Assembly (NCBI GenBank): GCA_963921795.1
Contig: OY997647.1
Coordinates: 52,681,646-52,745,645, forward strand
DNA from: Nannobrachium achirus
Lineage: Eukaryota; Chordata; Actinopteri; Myctophiformes; Myctophidae
DNA: 64,000 bases
Direction of reading: 5' to 3'
In this document: positions 38,008 to 51,503 of the stretch, in pieces
Layout: each line of letters opens with the position of its first letter
Numbering within the stretch: position 1 is the stretch's first letter
Notes under the pieces: generated by a model
The model's input: the letters and a program-made list of their open reading frames with translations, nothing else
Database searches by the model: none
What the model was told of the DNA's origin: nothing
Translations under genes and position numbers: made by a program

Positions 38008-38313
38008 CACACACACACTGACACCCTCATGTGCGCACACACATACACATACACACACACGCACAAACGCACACACGCAGATCGCAGAACAAGAAGAACA
38101 TTCTATAACCTCCCCAACCATGACCTCAGGCACTCCGGCAGCAAAGAGAAAAAAAAAAAAAAACACACAGATGAAAGCTTTTGAAAATAACAAAACAAGA
38201 CATTTTCAAATCAATACTCGTTTCTCCGTGCGGACCCCCTCCTCCTCACCCCACCCCGTTTTGAACAGCACTTGATGATCCAGGCCATTACAACAGACTG
38301 TGAGGTACGCGCC

Positions 38314-38397
<84 letters not shown>

Positions 38398-38502
38398 TCC
38401 GTGCTCGACAGCGCGCACGTGGACGTCGAACAATGTTGTGCCTGATTGCGAGAGCCTCTGTGTATATATATATATATGCTCCTCCTGGGGTGGGCTGGGG
38501 GG
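38008..38502. repeat. Spacer with (CA)n and long (CT)n
   Basis: Mixed CA near 38008-38075 and (CT)n at 38317-38395. A short (TA)n lies at 38462-38476. No gene. Confidence 0.8.
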
Positions 38503-39059
38503 TTAACCCTCAAAGACCGGCCGTAGCGCGCCCGAGTCGTGTTAGATTTTAACCACTTTAACCATTAGTTTATGCTTTAACAATTGAAAAATAGCAGACC
38601 TACAAGCTCACAATTCTTTTTCAAGCTTGCAGTGCTGCGAGCTTGAAGAATCGTGAAAAAAACACGTGCAAATCTTTGAATATATCTAACTCAAATATTT
38701 GCTTCTGGGGGGTCCCTGATATTGAGACGGGGGTCTCAATATCAGGTCCCTGATATTTTGAGACGGGGGTCGGCAGCCAAATGCATATAATTCTAGGGGT
38801 CCTTGACGTGAAAAAGTTTGAGAACCACTGACGTAGAAACATACGTTTTTTCAAAAAAGGATTCAAAAGACACTTTTAGAATCGGGTCAAAATCTGGTCA
38901 AAATTCAAATCTGGTCAAATATTCGCGATTTTTCAAAAATAGCAGATCTACAAGCTCGCAGCTTGTAGATGTGAGCTTGTATATCTGCTATTTTTCAACA
39001 GTTAAAGCATAAAATGATGATACGCGATATATAGCGTATACCCGGTCCGAACGGCTTAA
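38503..39059 (+). mobile_element. Family A MITE with TTAA ends (copy 9)
   Basis: The left end TTAACCCTCAAAGACCGG then CGCCCGAGTCG; the right end GTATACCCGGTCCGAACGG then TTAA, so the two ends are of different types. Hairpins at 38585-38650 and 38935-38997 are reduced. Confidence 0.7.
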
Positions 39060-39339
39060 TAAAGGGTATTGCACTGTGTTGTGTGCTTCTCTTTACTCAT
39101 TTATGTTCAGCTGGCTGAGGTCAGGTGCTATACGGTGTCCCTGAAGCCACAGAGTGGTTGCATGTTTTCGCCAGAATGAAACTCGCGCGGCCTTGACCGG
39201 CAGCCAGCGGACTGGGGGAAGCAGTGTGAATACACACTCCCTGCTCCAGTGACTAAATCAATCTTTAAAATACACCACGCTCTCTCTCTCTCTCTTTCTC
39301 TCTTCTCAAGAAATTGCAGCAAGAGCCGTTGGCCGCCGC

Positions 39340-39600
39340 GTCCACGTCCATGGACGCGGCCGTGGACGCGTCCATGGACGCGGCCGCGAAAAAAACGTCC
39401 GTGGACGCGAGGCCGCGTCCACGGACGCAAACGGCCGGCCGTCCCGGCCGTGGACGCGGCCGTGGACGCAGACGGCCGGGGACGCGGCCGTGGACGCGGC
39501 CGTGGACGAGGCCGCGGCCGTGGACGCAAACGGCCGGCCGTGGACGCAAACGGCCGGCCGTGGACGGGTCCATGGACGAGGCCGCGAAAAAAAGGCAGCG
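39340..39600 (+). repeat. Subterminal GGCCGTGGACGC repeats
   Basis: About twenty copies of a 6-12 bp phrase (GTGGACGCGGCC and variants) with CCATGGACG interruptions, mirrored at 44740-44995. Dense subterminal repeats often serve as transposase-binding sites in hAT and Mutator-like elements. The Arg-Pro-Trp-Thr frames over them are artefacts. Confidence 0.75.
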
Positions 39601-39613
39601 AAAAAGAAAAAAA

Positions 39614-39975
39614 AGGTGGCTATTGTATGTATTTTTTGATGGAGATTTCAAATATGACCTTCTTTTTTGCATAGGACAACTCTAACCTGCATCAATTGGT
39701 ATTTTATAATTGCCAATTGTACCCCATCCATCTAAAAAACAAATTGGATGTCTATTGTATGTATTTTTTGATGGAGAATTCAAATATTAATTTCTTTTTG
39801 GGATAGGACAACTCTAACCTGCATCAATTGGTATTTTATAATTGCCAATTGTACCCTATCCATCTCAAAAACAAATTGGATGTCTATTGTATGTATTTTT
39901 TGATGGGGAATTCAAATGTTACCTTCTTTTTTAGATATGACAACTCTAACCTAAATCAATTGGTGCATCAACCTA
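39614..39975 (+). repeat. Three tandem units of about 130 bp in the left arm
   Basis: TGTCTATTGTATGTATTTTT opens each unit, and GACAACTCTAACCTGCATCA lies near its middle. The third unit runs into a (TATC)n tract (39978-40114). Mirrored in the right arm at 44343-44705. Confidence 0.85.
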
Positions 39976-39994
39976 CTTACTATCTATCTATCTA

Positions 39995-40115
<121 letters not shown>

Positions 40116-41427
40116 ACTTCACCTTTAGTCCAGAAGAGAGTTCAGCCTCAGGAACTTGCACACATGGAACTGTGTCATGACTGTGTCATGGAGCTAAAAC
40201 AGAGCTATGTTAAATACTCACAATGACTCTGATGGACCAATCAGGGTGGTGGTGGGGGGAGGGATCAACAATAGACAGAAACTGGATAATGCTTTGTTAA
40301 CTGTCCCACCTAAGTCCCTGCTAGTCTGAACAAACATCACCTTCCCTCTCATAACACTACTACTACTACATTTATATAAAGCTGCTCTTGCATTTGAATT
40401 CAAGTCTGACACAAGTTAAGGTTAACTTAGGTAGTATTTCATTTCGCTGGCTTTTAGGGTCTGTGTGAGTGTGTAGGCTCACAAATTATTATAATTGTCA
40501 TTAAGTGACTCTGAGATCTATCCATCCATCCATCCATCCATCTATTTATTTATACTTACTGTTTACATTTTCTATAAATATTTATTTCTATATAAAACTC
40601 AGTTGTGTGGAGTTATTGTGTGCCCTTTCTTGTTGCTAAAGAGTCCATTTGTTCACTAGACATTAAGTCAAGGTTACTATTTTGAGTTGAAGCTAAGTGT
40701 TTTATTGCTTTGTGGTTTAACATGATTTAAAAGGCAAATTCATTGTTATGGTTACTTTAGAAGACTGCTTTTGCATTCATGAGTTAAGAGAGCCAAGCTA
40801 ATTCAAAGAGTTAGGTTAAAGGAACACAAAACATGACCTAACTCACAGCTGCCATTGGACAGACAGTTACAACATACTCTTATCTTTCACAGAACAGACA
40901 ATTATCATTTATTTTATCTATTTGAGACTATGTAGCTGCTCTAGGGGAAATAGAGCATTATATCAGCCTATTCAATTGATAATGACCAATGGGTGCCAGT
41001 TTCTAAGTAGTTAAAGCATATTAACATAACAATATATGTGGCCTAGACATGGATATTGCCCAATCAACTCGTAATCTACAGAAATGTCCACCACATCACA
41101 CAGTATAAAACCTAGTAGGCTTAGTGGATTACCTATGTTAAATCATGTCAGGTTAGTTTGGTTCAAGGTTCAAGTATAATAATTTATGAGCCAAAAATGT
41201 GCACAAATGTACAATCACATCTAGGCTAGAATGATAACATAAAGTCCTGACTACTCCTTGTTATTGTGGTCCTAAATACTACAATGATTAGTTTGGATGC
41301 ATTGCTTCTATCATGTCCAATTAAAAATAAATACATTACATATACAGAAATCTGCCTTCTCCTGTATTGTATTAGTGACATTCATTATAAATAGTAAAAT
41401 AACAGGACAGAGCAAAAAAGGCCTCTG

Positions 41428-41905
41428 CAAAAAAGGCCTCTGCAACTAACCTAACCTAACACACACTATGTGTTAATGTTGATCAATATAATAATGTAAA
41501 AATACAAAGTTAAGTAGACCTAAGTAAGAAATAGTAAATACATTGTAATAATACATTGAAGGGGAAATGTAGGAAAACAAATGCAACTCAGCATTGAATT
41601 TATGGCAAACATTTTGCTACTCAACCCTTTCCAAATAATATACAATTAAGAAGTGGGATGTTCCACTTAGTAAGAGAAAGAATTAATGACATATATTTTT
41701 TTTAAAAGCTAGAAGACTCACCTATTATAGTAACCATGTGAATTGCTAATAATGTTATGGGTCAGATGTGTAAAGATCTATCACATTGTATTGTTCTTTT
41801 CAGACTCAACAATAATAATGATGATGTTACTTAAATGCTGATCAATGTGTGAATCTGGCTCTTATCAGGTGTGTGTTTTCTCTCCCTGTCCTGTGCTGTC
41901 CTCAG
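41428..41905 (+). other. Intron-like part of the foldback loop
   Basis: AT-rich DNA upstream of the zinc-finger acceptor. A second pyrimidine tract plus CAG (GTTCTTTTCAG, near 41794) could be another acceptor. No coding similarity was recognised. Confidence 0.5.
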
Positions 41906-42880
<975 letters not shown>

Positions 42881-42911
42881 TCTGATTGCATGTGATCAGA
42901 TAAAGACACAA

Positions 42912-44289
42912 CAGAGGCCTTTTTTGCTCTGTCCTGTTATTTTACTATTTATAATGAATGTCACTAATACAATACAGGAGAAGGCAGATTTCTGTATGTA
43001 TGTAATGTATTTATTTTTAATTGGACATGATAGAAGCAATGCATCCAAACTAATCATTGTAGTATTTAGGACCACAATAACAAGGAGTAGTCAGGACTTT
43101 ATGTTATCATTCTAGCCTAGATGTGATTGTACATTTGTGCTGTTTACATTTTTGTCTCATAAATTATTATACTTGAATCTTGAACCAAACTAACCTGACA
43201 TGATTTAACATAGGTAATCCACTAAGCCTACTAGGTTTTATACTGTGTGATGTGGTGGACATTTCTGTAGATTACGAGTTGATTGGGCAATGTCCATGTC
43301 TAGGCCACATATATTGTTATGTTAATATGCTTTAACTACTTAGAAACTGGCACCCATTGGTCATTATCAATTGAATAGGCTGATATAATGCTCTATTTCC
43401 CCTAGAGCAGCTACATAGTCTCAAATAGATCAAATAAATGATAATTGTCTGTTCTGTGAAAGATAAGAGTATGTTGTAACTGTCTGTCCAATGGCAGCTG
43501 TGAGTTAGGTCATGTTTTGTGTTCCTTTAACCTAACTCTTTGAATTAGCTTGGCTCTCTTAACTCATGAATGCAAAAGCAGTCTTCTAAAGTAACCATAA
43601 CAATGAATTTGCCTTTTAAATCATGTTAAACCACAAAGCAATAAAACACTTAGCTTCAACTCAAAATAGTAACCTTGACTTAATGTCTAGTGAACAAATG
43701 GACTCTTTAGCAACAAGAAAAGGCACACAATAACTCCACACAACTGAGTTTTATATAGAAATAAATATTTATAGAAAATGTAAACAGTAAGTATAAATAA
43801 ATGGATGGATGGATGGATGGATGGATGGATGGATGGATGGATAGATCTCAGAGTCACTTAATGACAATTATAATAATTTGTGAGCCTACACACTCACACA
43901 GACCCTAAAAGCCAGCAAAATGAAATACTACCTAAGTTAACCTTAACTTGTGTCAGACTTGAATTCAAATGCAAGAGCAGCTTTATATAAATGTAGTAGT
44001 AGTAGTGTTATGAGAGGGAAGGTGATGTTTGTTCAGACTAGCAGGGACTTAGGTGGGACAGTTAACAAAGCATTATCCAGTTTCTGTCTATTGTTGATCC
44101 CTCCCCCCACCACCACCCTGATTGGTCCATCAGAGTCATTGTGAGTATTTAACATGGCTCTGTTTTAGCTCCATGACACAGTCATGACACAGTTCCATGT
44201 GTGCAAGTTCCTGAGGCTGAACTCTCTTCTGGACTAAAGGTGAAGTATAAATAAATAGATGGATAGATAGATAGATAGATGGATAGATG

Positions 44290-44342
<53 letters not shown>

Positions 44343-45006
44343 TAAGTAGGTTGATGCACCAATTGATGCAGGTCAGAGTTGTCATATCTAAAAAAGAAGG
44401 TAACATTTGAATTCCCCATCAAAAAATACATACAATAGACATCCAATTTGTTTTTGAGATGGATAGGGTACAATTGGCAATTATAAAATACCAATTGATG
44501 CAGGTTAGAGTTGTCCTATCCCAAAAAGAAGGTAATATTTGAATTCTCCATCAAAAAATACATACAATAGACATCCAATTTGTTTTTTAGATGGATAGGG
44601 TACAATTGGCAATTATAAAATACCAATTGATGCAGGTTAGAGTTGTCCTATGCAAAAAAGAAGGTCATATTTGAATTCTCCATCAAAAAATACATACAAT
44701 AGACACCTTTTTTTTTCTTTTTCGCTGCCTTTTTTTCGCGACCTCGTCCATGGACCCGTCCACGGCCGGCCGTTTGCGTCCACGGCCGGCCGTTTGCGTC
44801 CACGGCCGCGGCCTCGTCCACGGCCGCGTCCCCGGCCGTCTGCGTCCACGGCCGCGTCCACGGTCGCGTCCACGGCCGGGACGGCCGGCCGTTTGCGTCC
44901 GTGGACGCGGCCTCGCGTCCACGGACGTTTTTTTCGCGGCCGCGTCCATGGACGCGTCCACGGTCGCGTCCATGGACGTGGACGCGGCGGCCAGCGGCTG
45001 TCTCTC
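42912..45006 (-). repeat. Right arm of the foldback transposon
   Basis: Inverted copy of 39317-41427, including (GGAT)n at 43800-43841, (TAGA)n at 44264-44341, the three 130 bp units and the GC-rich subterminal repeats. Confidence 0.9.
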
Positions 45007-45527
45007 AGAAATTGAGAAACCGTGGACAATGTACTGTTAGTACAGGGCAGTGCAGCAGGGCACAGTAGGGAATAGTAGCGTGTGTGTGCCGCACACACAC
45101 ACACACGCACACACACACACACATGCGCGCACGCAAACGCATGCCTGATGCGCTTACAGGTATGTGCGTTATCATGAAATAATAACTTGTGTGAATAAAT
45201 GTTGAATCATAGAGGTTGTGATATGCCATTCAGCGCAGCGGGTTCAAGAAATTCACTATAAAAGCCTGATATATATCGCTATGCCTATACCTACCTGGTA
45301 TCTATTAACAAGAGCTGTACTGTATTTACTGTTGTAGTATGACAAATAGCAAATATTAAGGATATACTGGTCCCCCACACACTTCGCAATGTAATGCGTT
45401 TTCGCATTTGAAGAAAGAAAAGTTTTTCAGACAATTTGCTAACGTGGTTAAAAGTTATGGTGGTTCGGCACTGGGGGAATTGGACAACATTAAACATGCA
45501 GAGACAAACTCGCTCTTGCATGAATAA

Positions 45528-45588
<61 letters not shown>

Positions 45589-45734
45589 GTTATCTTGCAA
45601 AACATTCCAGTCAGACACTCGCTCTTTGTACACGCGTGGCACCTCAACATGCAAACACATGCGCGCACAGCAGACTGAGAGGGCCGCGCAGCCACCAGGC
45701 ACCCACAGCCACTTCATTCATTTGGCCGCGCTTG
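45007..45734. repeat. Flank with CA/CG-mixed and (GA)n tracts
   Basis: CA/CG mix at 45079-45140 and (GA)n at 45532-45580. No gene was recognised. Confidence 0.7.
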
Positions 45735-46460
45735 GCTGAGAGCCCCGGCTAATGACATGACAGAGGAGCTCCATGCAAATAGCCAACATCTGTCATAGCG
45801 CCGGCTCCACTCCATATATTTATTTGCTGATCCTACTTAATATTTCTGCATATTACTGGCTGTTTGTTGGAGGCGGACAGTGATACATGTTCCTGCATGA
45901 CGCGGTACAAAAGAAAGCAATCTCGGCGCGCGGGAACCTCACATCCAGCCGCGCGTGCTTCCCCCCTAAATGCATATTTTATGCTGGCTTTGCAAGCGCC
46001 GCTGAAGGTCAGGGGAAAGAGGAAGGCCCTTTATTGTGGAAATGGGAGAAATGCGTTTTGGTGGAGTTAATGTGTGTTGCATTTATCACCGACACAATAA
46101 GGGAGGCTAGATAATATATCTCATGCAATATGGAGGGAATACATTACTCTAGGTTTGCGTGCGCGGCAGGGGCGCGGCGGCATCTGGGGTTCCATCGGCG
46201 GAGTTATTTAGAAGCATATCTGCTTATCCGGCTGACATTCGGTGCCCGGCTGCAACCGAAAAACCCGCCCCCCCGTTGTCAAAAAAAGTGTAAACTCACT
46301 TCCGTAAAACCCAGCGTAAAACACCTATTTATACGACTGCGTCGGGAGCCTTAATTCCATCCAAAGCCGTCTCTGATCTTTAAAAAATACGGGAGGGGGG
46401 GAATATTGCCAGGTATTGTAATCCTCCAGCAGGAAATGTTATTAGGCTGTCAGAAGAACG
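45735..46460. promoter_or_regulatory. Candidate conserved enhancer-like segment
   Basis: Repeat-free DNA with a tight motif cluster at 45750-45800: ATGACAG (TALE/Meis-type), then ATGCAAAT (octamer), then TCTGTCAT (TALE-type, inverted). Further ATGCATATTTTATG and ATTTGC-like motifs follow. No credible coding frame. Motif names follow established consensus; the enhancer role and any conservation are inferences. Confidence 0.4.
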
Positions 46461-47152
46461 TTGTTAGTCGCTGGGTATTTTCCCTATCATTCCCGGGGTA
46501 TTTTGGGAAGGTGGTGTGTGTGTTGGGGGGATAGTGGGGTCTAGCTTTGACATGGCTGGTATCCCCCCCCATCTTTCTCTCTCTCTCTCTGATAACCCCC
46601 CCCCCCTCGCCTACCCATCATGCTCCTCGGCTGACACCGGGGCCTGTCTCAGGTGCCCCCCAGCAAACTGACTGGCAGGCCTCGGAAGTGGAGAGCAAGG
46701 CTTTCAGCATGCCTGCTCGCTGACACAGCCAGACACATAGATCACTGAGTTCCAATGACAGCTCGTTATTGCTGGGGATGATAGAGGGTGTGTGAGTGTG
46801 TGCGTGCGTGCGCGTGTGCGCGCGCGCGCGTGTGTGCACACAGTGTGTCTAGTCTAAGAGAGGTGGAAAGACATGGCGTGAAACCTGCCAGAGGTTTTTT
46901 GAACCTGAAAAAAGAAAAAAACCCAGGAGGCCTTATAAAAACAGAGCTGATAAGATGCCTTACTGGTTTATTTAAAAGAGGCAACATGCGGGCTTCATGC
47001 CAATTACACTCAGAGAGTGTGGAGATATAACCAAATGAACCGGATCTACTGTATCGCATGACTCCTCCGGAGATCACGCTTTTGAGTTCTGGACAAGATG
47101 TGTAGGAGTAGCAAAAAGAATTACTGTACAGTATAGTTCACTTATAGGCTAA
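46461..47152. other. Unique DNA with C, CT and GT runs; no gene
   Basis: Short low-complexity runs at 46560-46610 and 46790-46840. Nothing coding was recognised. Confidence 0.45.
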
Positions 47153-47155
47153 AGC

Positions 47156-47277
47156 AGCGGTCTTCAATGTTTTCAGGCCAAGGACCCCCTTAGTTGAGAG
47201 AGAGATGAAGCAGGGACCCCCACTGCATATCAAATATACAGTATATAAAAAAATCACACTTGTGTGAACTGAGCGGT

Positions 47278-47362
<85 letters not shown>

Positions 47363-47813
47363 AACAGCGCCCCTCCCTTAACATGTGTGGTCAGAAAAGG
47401 TTACTGCAGGCTACAGACAGACAGACAGACACGGAGACAGACAGACAGACAGACAGACCCACACACACGGCCACGTATAGGAGCGTTGTGACCACCGCTC
47501 AAAAAGTATAAAATTGTGGATGGTTTATTTCTTATACAGTTTAGACTTGACAGCACTATCATCTGTGTAGGTTGGATTAACGTGTATTTTCATATAGTTA
47601 ACCACTTGAACTATCAATACCTACTAGTCTGCACTTCTTTTCTCTCTACACCAAACCTCTGCTGTGAGGCGTTGTGAGCTTGTAGATCTGCTATTTTTTG
47701 GCTAATGTTCCACTATAGGGACGCTAGGGTTCAAGTGATCAAACATGATTTGGTGGACCCCCTGTAGTAACTCTGAGGACCCCTAGGGGTCCCAGACCGC
47801 CTGTTGAAGACCT
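47156..47813 (+). mobile_element. Family F hAT-like element with (TG)n inside (copy 1)
   Basis: The left end CAGCGGTCTTCAATGTTTTC and the right end GTTGAAGACCTCTGGG are inverted; GCCAAGGACCC and GGACCCCC blocks match the other two family F copies. (TG)n occupies 47278-47361 and GACA repeats follow at 47414-47458. A half-hairpin remains at 47662-47698. Confidence 0.7.
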
Positions 47814-47969
47814 CTGGGCTAAAGTGTGAAATGGGCTGCCTGTTGTAGAGCCACCATGAGGCCAAAGTATTCGGGGAATGAGTTCCTTCGCCTAATGGTC
47901 CGCACAAGAAATATGATATTAACCGGTCTGGAACTTTGCAAGATTAGCCGCGGACAAACAAATATCATA

Positions 47970-48016
47970 TTCTGTACAGACCAAAATATCGTCTGTACAG
48001 AATATGATATTCTGTA
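47970..48016. repeat. Short perfect inverted repeat
   Basis: ATATCATATTCTGTACAGAC is mirrored by GTCTGTACAGAATATGATAT with a 9-base loop, then ATTCTGTACAG recurs. It sits at the truncated end of family C copy 4. Confidence 0.7.
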
Positions 48017-48021
48017 CAGAA

Positions 48022-48228
48022 GTTTCAAATGTGTACGTTTTTTTGGTAAAGCAAAGCCCTACTTCATCATACAAGACCGTCGCACAAAACTAGTGGAAAC
48101 AGTAGATCTACAAGCACACAACGCCTCGCGATGCGAGGCGTTGTGTGCTTGTAGATCGGCTGTTTTTCACTAGTTTAGTACATACAAGGTTTTGGACATA
48201 CAAGGTTTCCACCCGACAACGACGATAT
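48022..48228 (-). mobile_element. Family C element, copy 4 (left end missing)
   Basis: Right end CCCGACAACGACGATAT is intact; the left terminal 25 bp are replaced by other sequence. Full hairpin module at 48090-48175 in the GCACACAACGCCTCGC variant. Confidence 0.78.
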
Positions 48229-48579
48229 AATCTCTGACCCCGGCCTTAGGCCTGGCGGGGATAATTAACACTGGGGGTTTTACTGTGCATGAATACCGTA
48301 CGGACAAAGTCTATTTCCAATTCCATTCTGTTCCATGATGTTAATCAATAATACTAACAGGATAAACAGTGGGTCGATGGAGAGCTAAAATGGCTGCTTT
48401 AAATCAGAGGCCAAGTCGGGGGAGGTGTCACAACTGTACAATGTATTCCCTTTGTGATATTATACATTGCAAAATAATGTGTTGTCATGCCGGAAAGGTT
48501 GACTGAACTGGGACATTTTTGCGGCGTATGATTATTTATGCAAGAGGTGTTTGTACTGAAAAGGGGCGACATACCCTTA

Positions 48580-48960
48580 TTGCGACCAACGGTCGCAGTT
48601 TACCATGAGAAATGTCACAGCTTGTCACATTTTTCTATGGGCAAACCCATAGACCGTAAAAATGTGTCATCATGATGATGCTCTGATGTCACTGTGATCA
48701 GGGGAACCACTCTAGCAGAATGGGTTTGCCGCTCTGACATCACGCTCTGGCTTCACTGTGATGTCACACTGTGATGTCACACTAACTGTGCTTGAATGTC
48801 TGGTCATCTGCGTTATAAGCACAAATAGCTAGAAACAACGGTAAACTAGTGCTACCCATGTATCATGGTCAGTATCATGTCAGTATCTTGTCAGTATCGT
48901 GATCAATATCATTTCAGTATCATGGTCAGAATCACGATCAGTATCATGGTCAAATTGTGA
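48580..48960. repeat. Diverged family E relative
   Basis: GCGACCAACGGTCGC and GCAGTTTACCATGAGAAA echo family E unit starts and ends, followed by GATGTCAC-rich sequence as in 25546-28730. No CArG boxes. Assignment is tentative. Confidence 0.45.
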
Positions 48961-49725
48961 AGAAGACTTTCCAAGTCGAAACGTTGGTATTCATTTAATA
49001 AATTATCCAGCATCTTGGCTATGAGTGTGCAGCCTTTTCCTCACTTTTAGACTCATTTACCAAGGTTAGCAGCACCTCATCAATACTGGTGTGCGCCATT
49101 CTCCTGCTTTTTGCCAGTTTCCTGGTCCGTATCCTGTGTCATGGTCAGTATCATGTGTCATGGTCAGTATCATGGTTAGTTACACCAGTATCATGTCAGT
49201 ATCATGTGTCAGGGTCAGTATCATGTGTCATGGTTAGTATCATGTGTCACAGTATCATGTTAGTATCATGTGTCATGGTTAGTATCATGTGTCACAGTAT
49301 CACGTTAGTATCATGACAGTATCATGTGTCATGGTCAGTATAATGGTCTGTATCAGGTCAGTATCATGTGTCACAGTATCATGGTCAGTATCACGTGTCA
49401 TGGTCTGTATCAGGTCAATATTCTGGTCACTTAGTCTCATGGTCAGTATCATGTCAGTATCATGTGTCATGGTCAGTATCATGGTCAGTATCATGTGTCA
49501 TGGTCAGTATCATGTCAGCATCATGGTCAGTATCATGGTCAGTATCATGTGTCATGGTCAGTATCATGTCAGTATCATGGTCAGTATCATGGTCAGTATC
49601 ATGTGTCATGGTCAGTATCATGTCAGTATCATGGTCAGTATCATGGTCAGTATCATGTGTCATGGTCAGTATCATGTCAGTATCATGTGTCATGGTCAGT
49701 ATCAGGTCAGTATCACGTTCATAGT
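48865..49725 (+). repeat. TCAGTATCATG minisatellite with higher-order units
   Basis: GTCAGTATCATG and TGTCATG blocks alternate. A short diverged block (48865-48955) is separated from the main array (49135-49725) by about 180 bp of different DNA containing GACTTTCCAAGTCGAAACG. At 49460-49690 the blocks form a higher-order unit of about 54 bp repeated four times. The frames reading VSIMCHGQYH are artefacts. Confidence 0.88.
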
Positions 49726-51165
49726 CCAGTTGTAAACCACTGCGTTGTCAGACACAGCTAGGAGGATCAAAAGAGCAGCGCTCCTCTCCAAAAGTTGAAG
49801 TGTTTCCAGCTTGAAGCGGCCAGGGCGCTGCGCCAAAAAACTGCGGGCGTCGGGAGCACTGGAGCACGACGCTCTGCACCAGCAAGTCTTTACCATGGAA
49901 ACACAGAGCAGACTGGCACTGCCAGCTCAAAAGGCCCTCTCTGTGGACACGCCGAAAAAACGAATAGTCTTACAACATGCCAAACCTCCGTGGACATACC
50001 TTTTGTTATGTTGGTGTGCACGCATTCCTTTTGTCATCATTGTAATACAACAGGGGAACCTTCCATGCAGTAATGGTTGACTGAACTAGGAAATGTTGCG
50101 GCGCATGAGAATGTATGGGTGGAGACTTTGGCGGGCTGGCATTATGGTGCACTCTGGCGTGGCCGGCGGGGTTGGGGCTTGCTGGCTGTGGCCGGGCAGC
50201 TTGTATCGCGGCGTGCTGGGTCAATAACAATAATAGCAATAATAGCTGAAGGACACCTGTGCAGATGGTGTGGTACAATAACCCAACCTCTTGTTGGAAT
50301 CAATTCTGGACTGTGTGAGAGCTGCATGTTTCTTTTTTTTTTGCTTTGTTTTCAGGTACTTCTGTATTGTGTTTTTCATGATGAAATAGAGGTGGGTTTG
50401 TTTGAGTTAAGTAAGTAAGTAAGCCTAGTCAAGCCATATGGCCCATAGGGCAGCAGCCCATCTCCTGTTTCTGTAGCGTAAGGCAGCTTGATGTACACCC
50501 ACTGAACATGTACACCCACTGGACATGACGCTAGTATGTCACAGGCACTTTTGTTTGAGTTATGTGTATATATAGACAAAAAAAGAGAGTTAGAAAGGCT
50601 AAATAAACTATGACTCTAAAGAAAAGTATGTGTTATCAATCATCATACAGTCTAGTGGCATATGCATGCAGTGCACTACATGCACTTTTCTGTGTACATG
50701 TGTGTCTCTTGACAGCCAAAATTGGAACAGAGATAAAATGACATGACCACTCAACAACAATGGATTATAGAACACTCACGGAGAACGTTTGCGAAATCAT
50801 AATTTATATACAGCATATACGTGTGTGTGTGTGCGCGCGTGCGCGTGTGTGATCATCATGCCATAAAACAGCCAGTCTCCACTACAATCAGTCCTTTTCA
50901 TGAGAGCACGGACGCAAAATGAAGCTTTTGTGCTCAAACAATACGGCCTATTGATCCGAGCCATGTCATCTGTAAAGTCTGGCTGTTATTATTTCTGTTA
51001 GGACCCATGGGAGAGCGTGCAATGTCTTCTTTAAGGGGGTGATGGCTCGGTTTCTAGATGTGATCTCCGTTACGCAACGCACGTTATTCAACACACTACA
51101 CCATGGGTGGGGGGGGGGGGGGGGGGGGGGCTGGGGGGGCTTATAGATACTATATGTCTTTGGTG
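49726..51165. other. Unique DNA, no gene found
   Basis: A 45 bp phrase (GGTTGACTGAACT, then GCGGCG) at 50077-50115 also occurs diverged at 48499-48535, so a low-copy repeat is present. (G)n at 51111-51130. Open frames up to 113 codons have no recognisable domain. Confidence 0.4.
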
Positions 51166-51211
51166 TTGGGCAGAAACCTTGTATGTCCAAAACAAGGTTT
51201 ACATGGCATAC

Positions 51212-51479
51212 AGTATATCGTTGTTGTCGGGTGAAAACCTTGTATGTCCAAAACCGTTCGTTTTGCATTTATCATTTTAAAATGATTTAAACTAGTGAAA
51301 ACAGTCGATCTACAAGCACACAACGCCTCGCACCGCGAGGCGTTGTGTGCTTGTAGATCTGCTGTTTTCACTACTTTTTTCGACGGCCTTGTATGATAAA
51401 GCAGGGCTTTACTTTGAACATACTTTGAACGTACAAATTTGAAACTTGGAGATACGAGGTTTCCACCCGACAACAACTA
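51212..51479 (+). mobile_element. Family C element, copy 5
   Basis: Left end TATATCGTTGTTGTCGGGTG and right end CACCCGACAACAACTATG. Full hairpin at 51296-51372 with the GCACACAACGCCTCGC variant. A short extra end fragment lies just before it (51166-51200). Confidence 0.8.
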
Positions 51480-51503
51480 TGTGGGACCCTATATAACTGC
51501 AGC

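Noticed and set aside
39249-39674. Arg-Pro-Trp-Thr-rich frames in the GC-rich repeat
   Set aside because: Artefact of GGCCGTGGACGC repeats; mirrored frames appear in the inverted arm.
48957-49020. Penelope-like element end (CCAAGTCGAAACG phrase)
   Set aside because: Only a short phrase resembles it; no reverse transcriptase or further structure is visible.
49289-49761. Frames with VSIMCHGQYH-type repeats
   Set aside because: Translation of the TCAGTATCATG minisatellite in different frames; no start context or domain.
50077-50418. 113-codon frame as a small gene
   Set aside because: No domain, low-complexity C-terminal half, and its start overlaps a dispersed repeat phrase.
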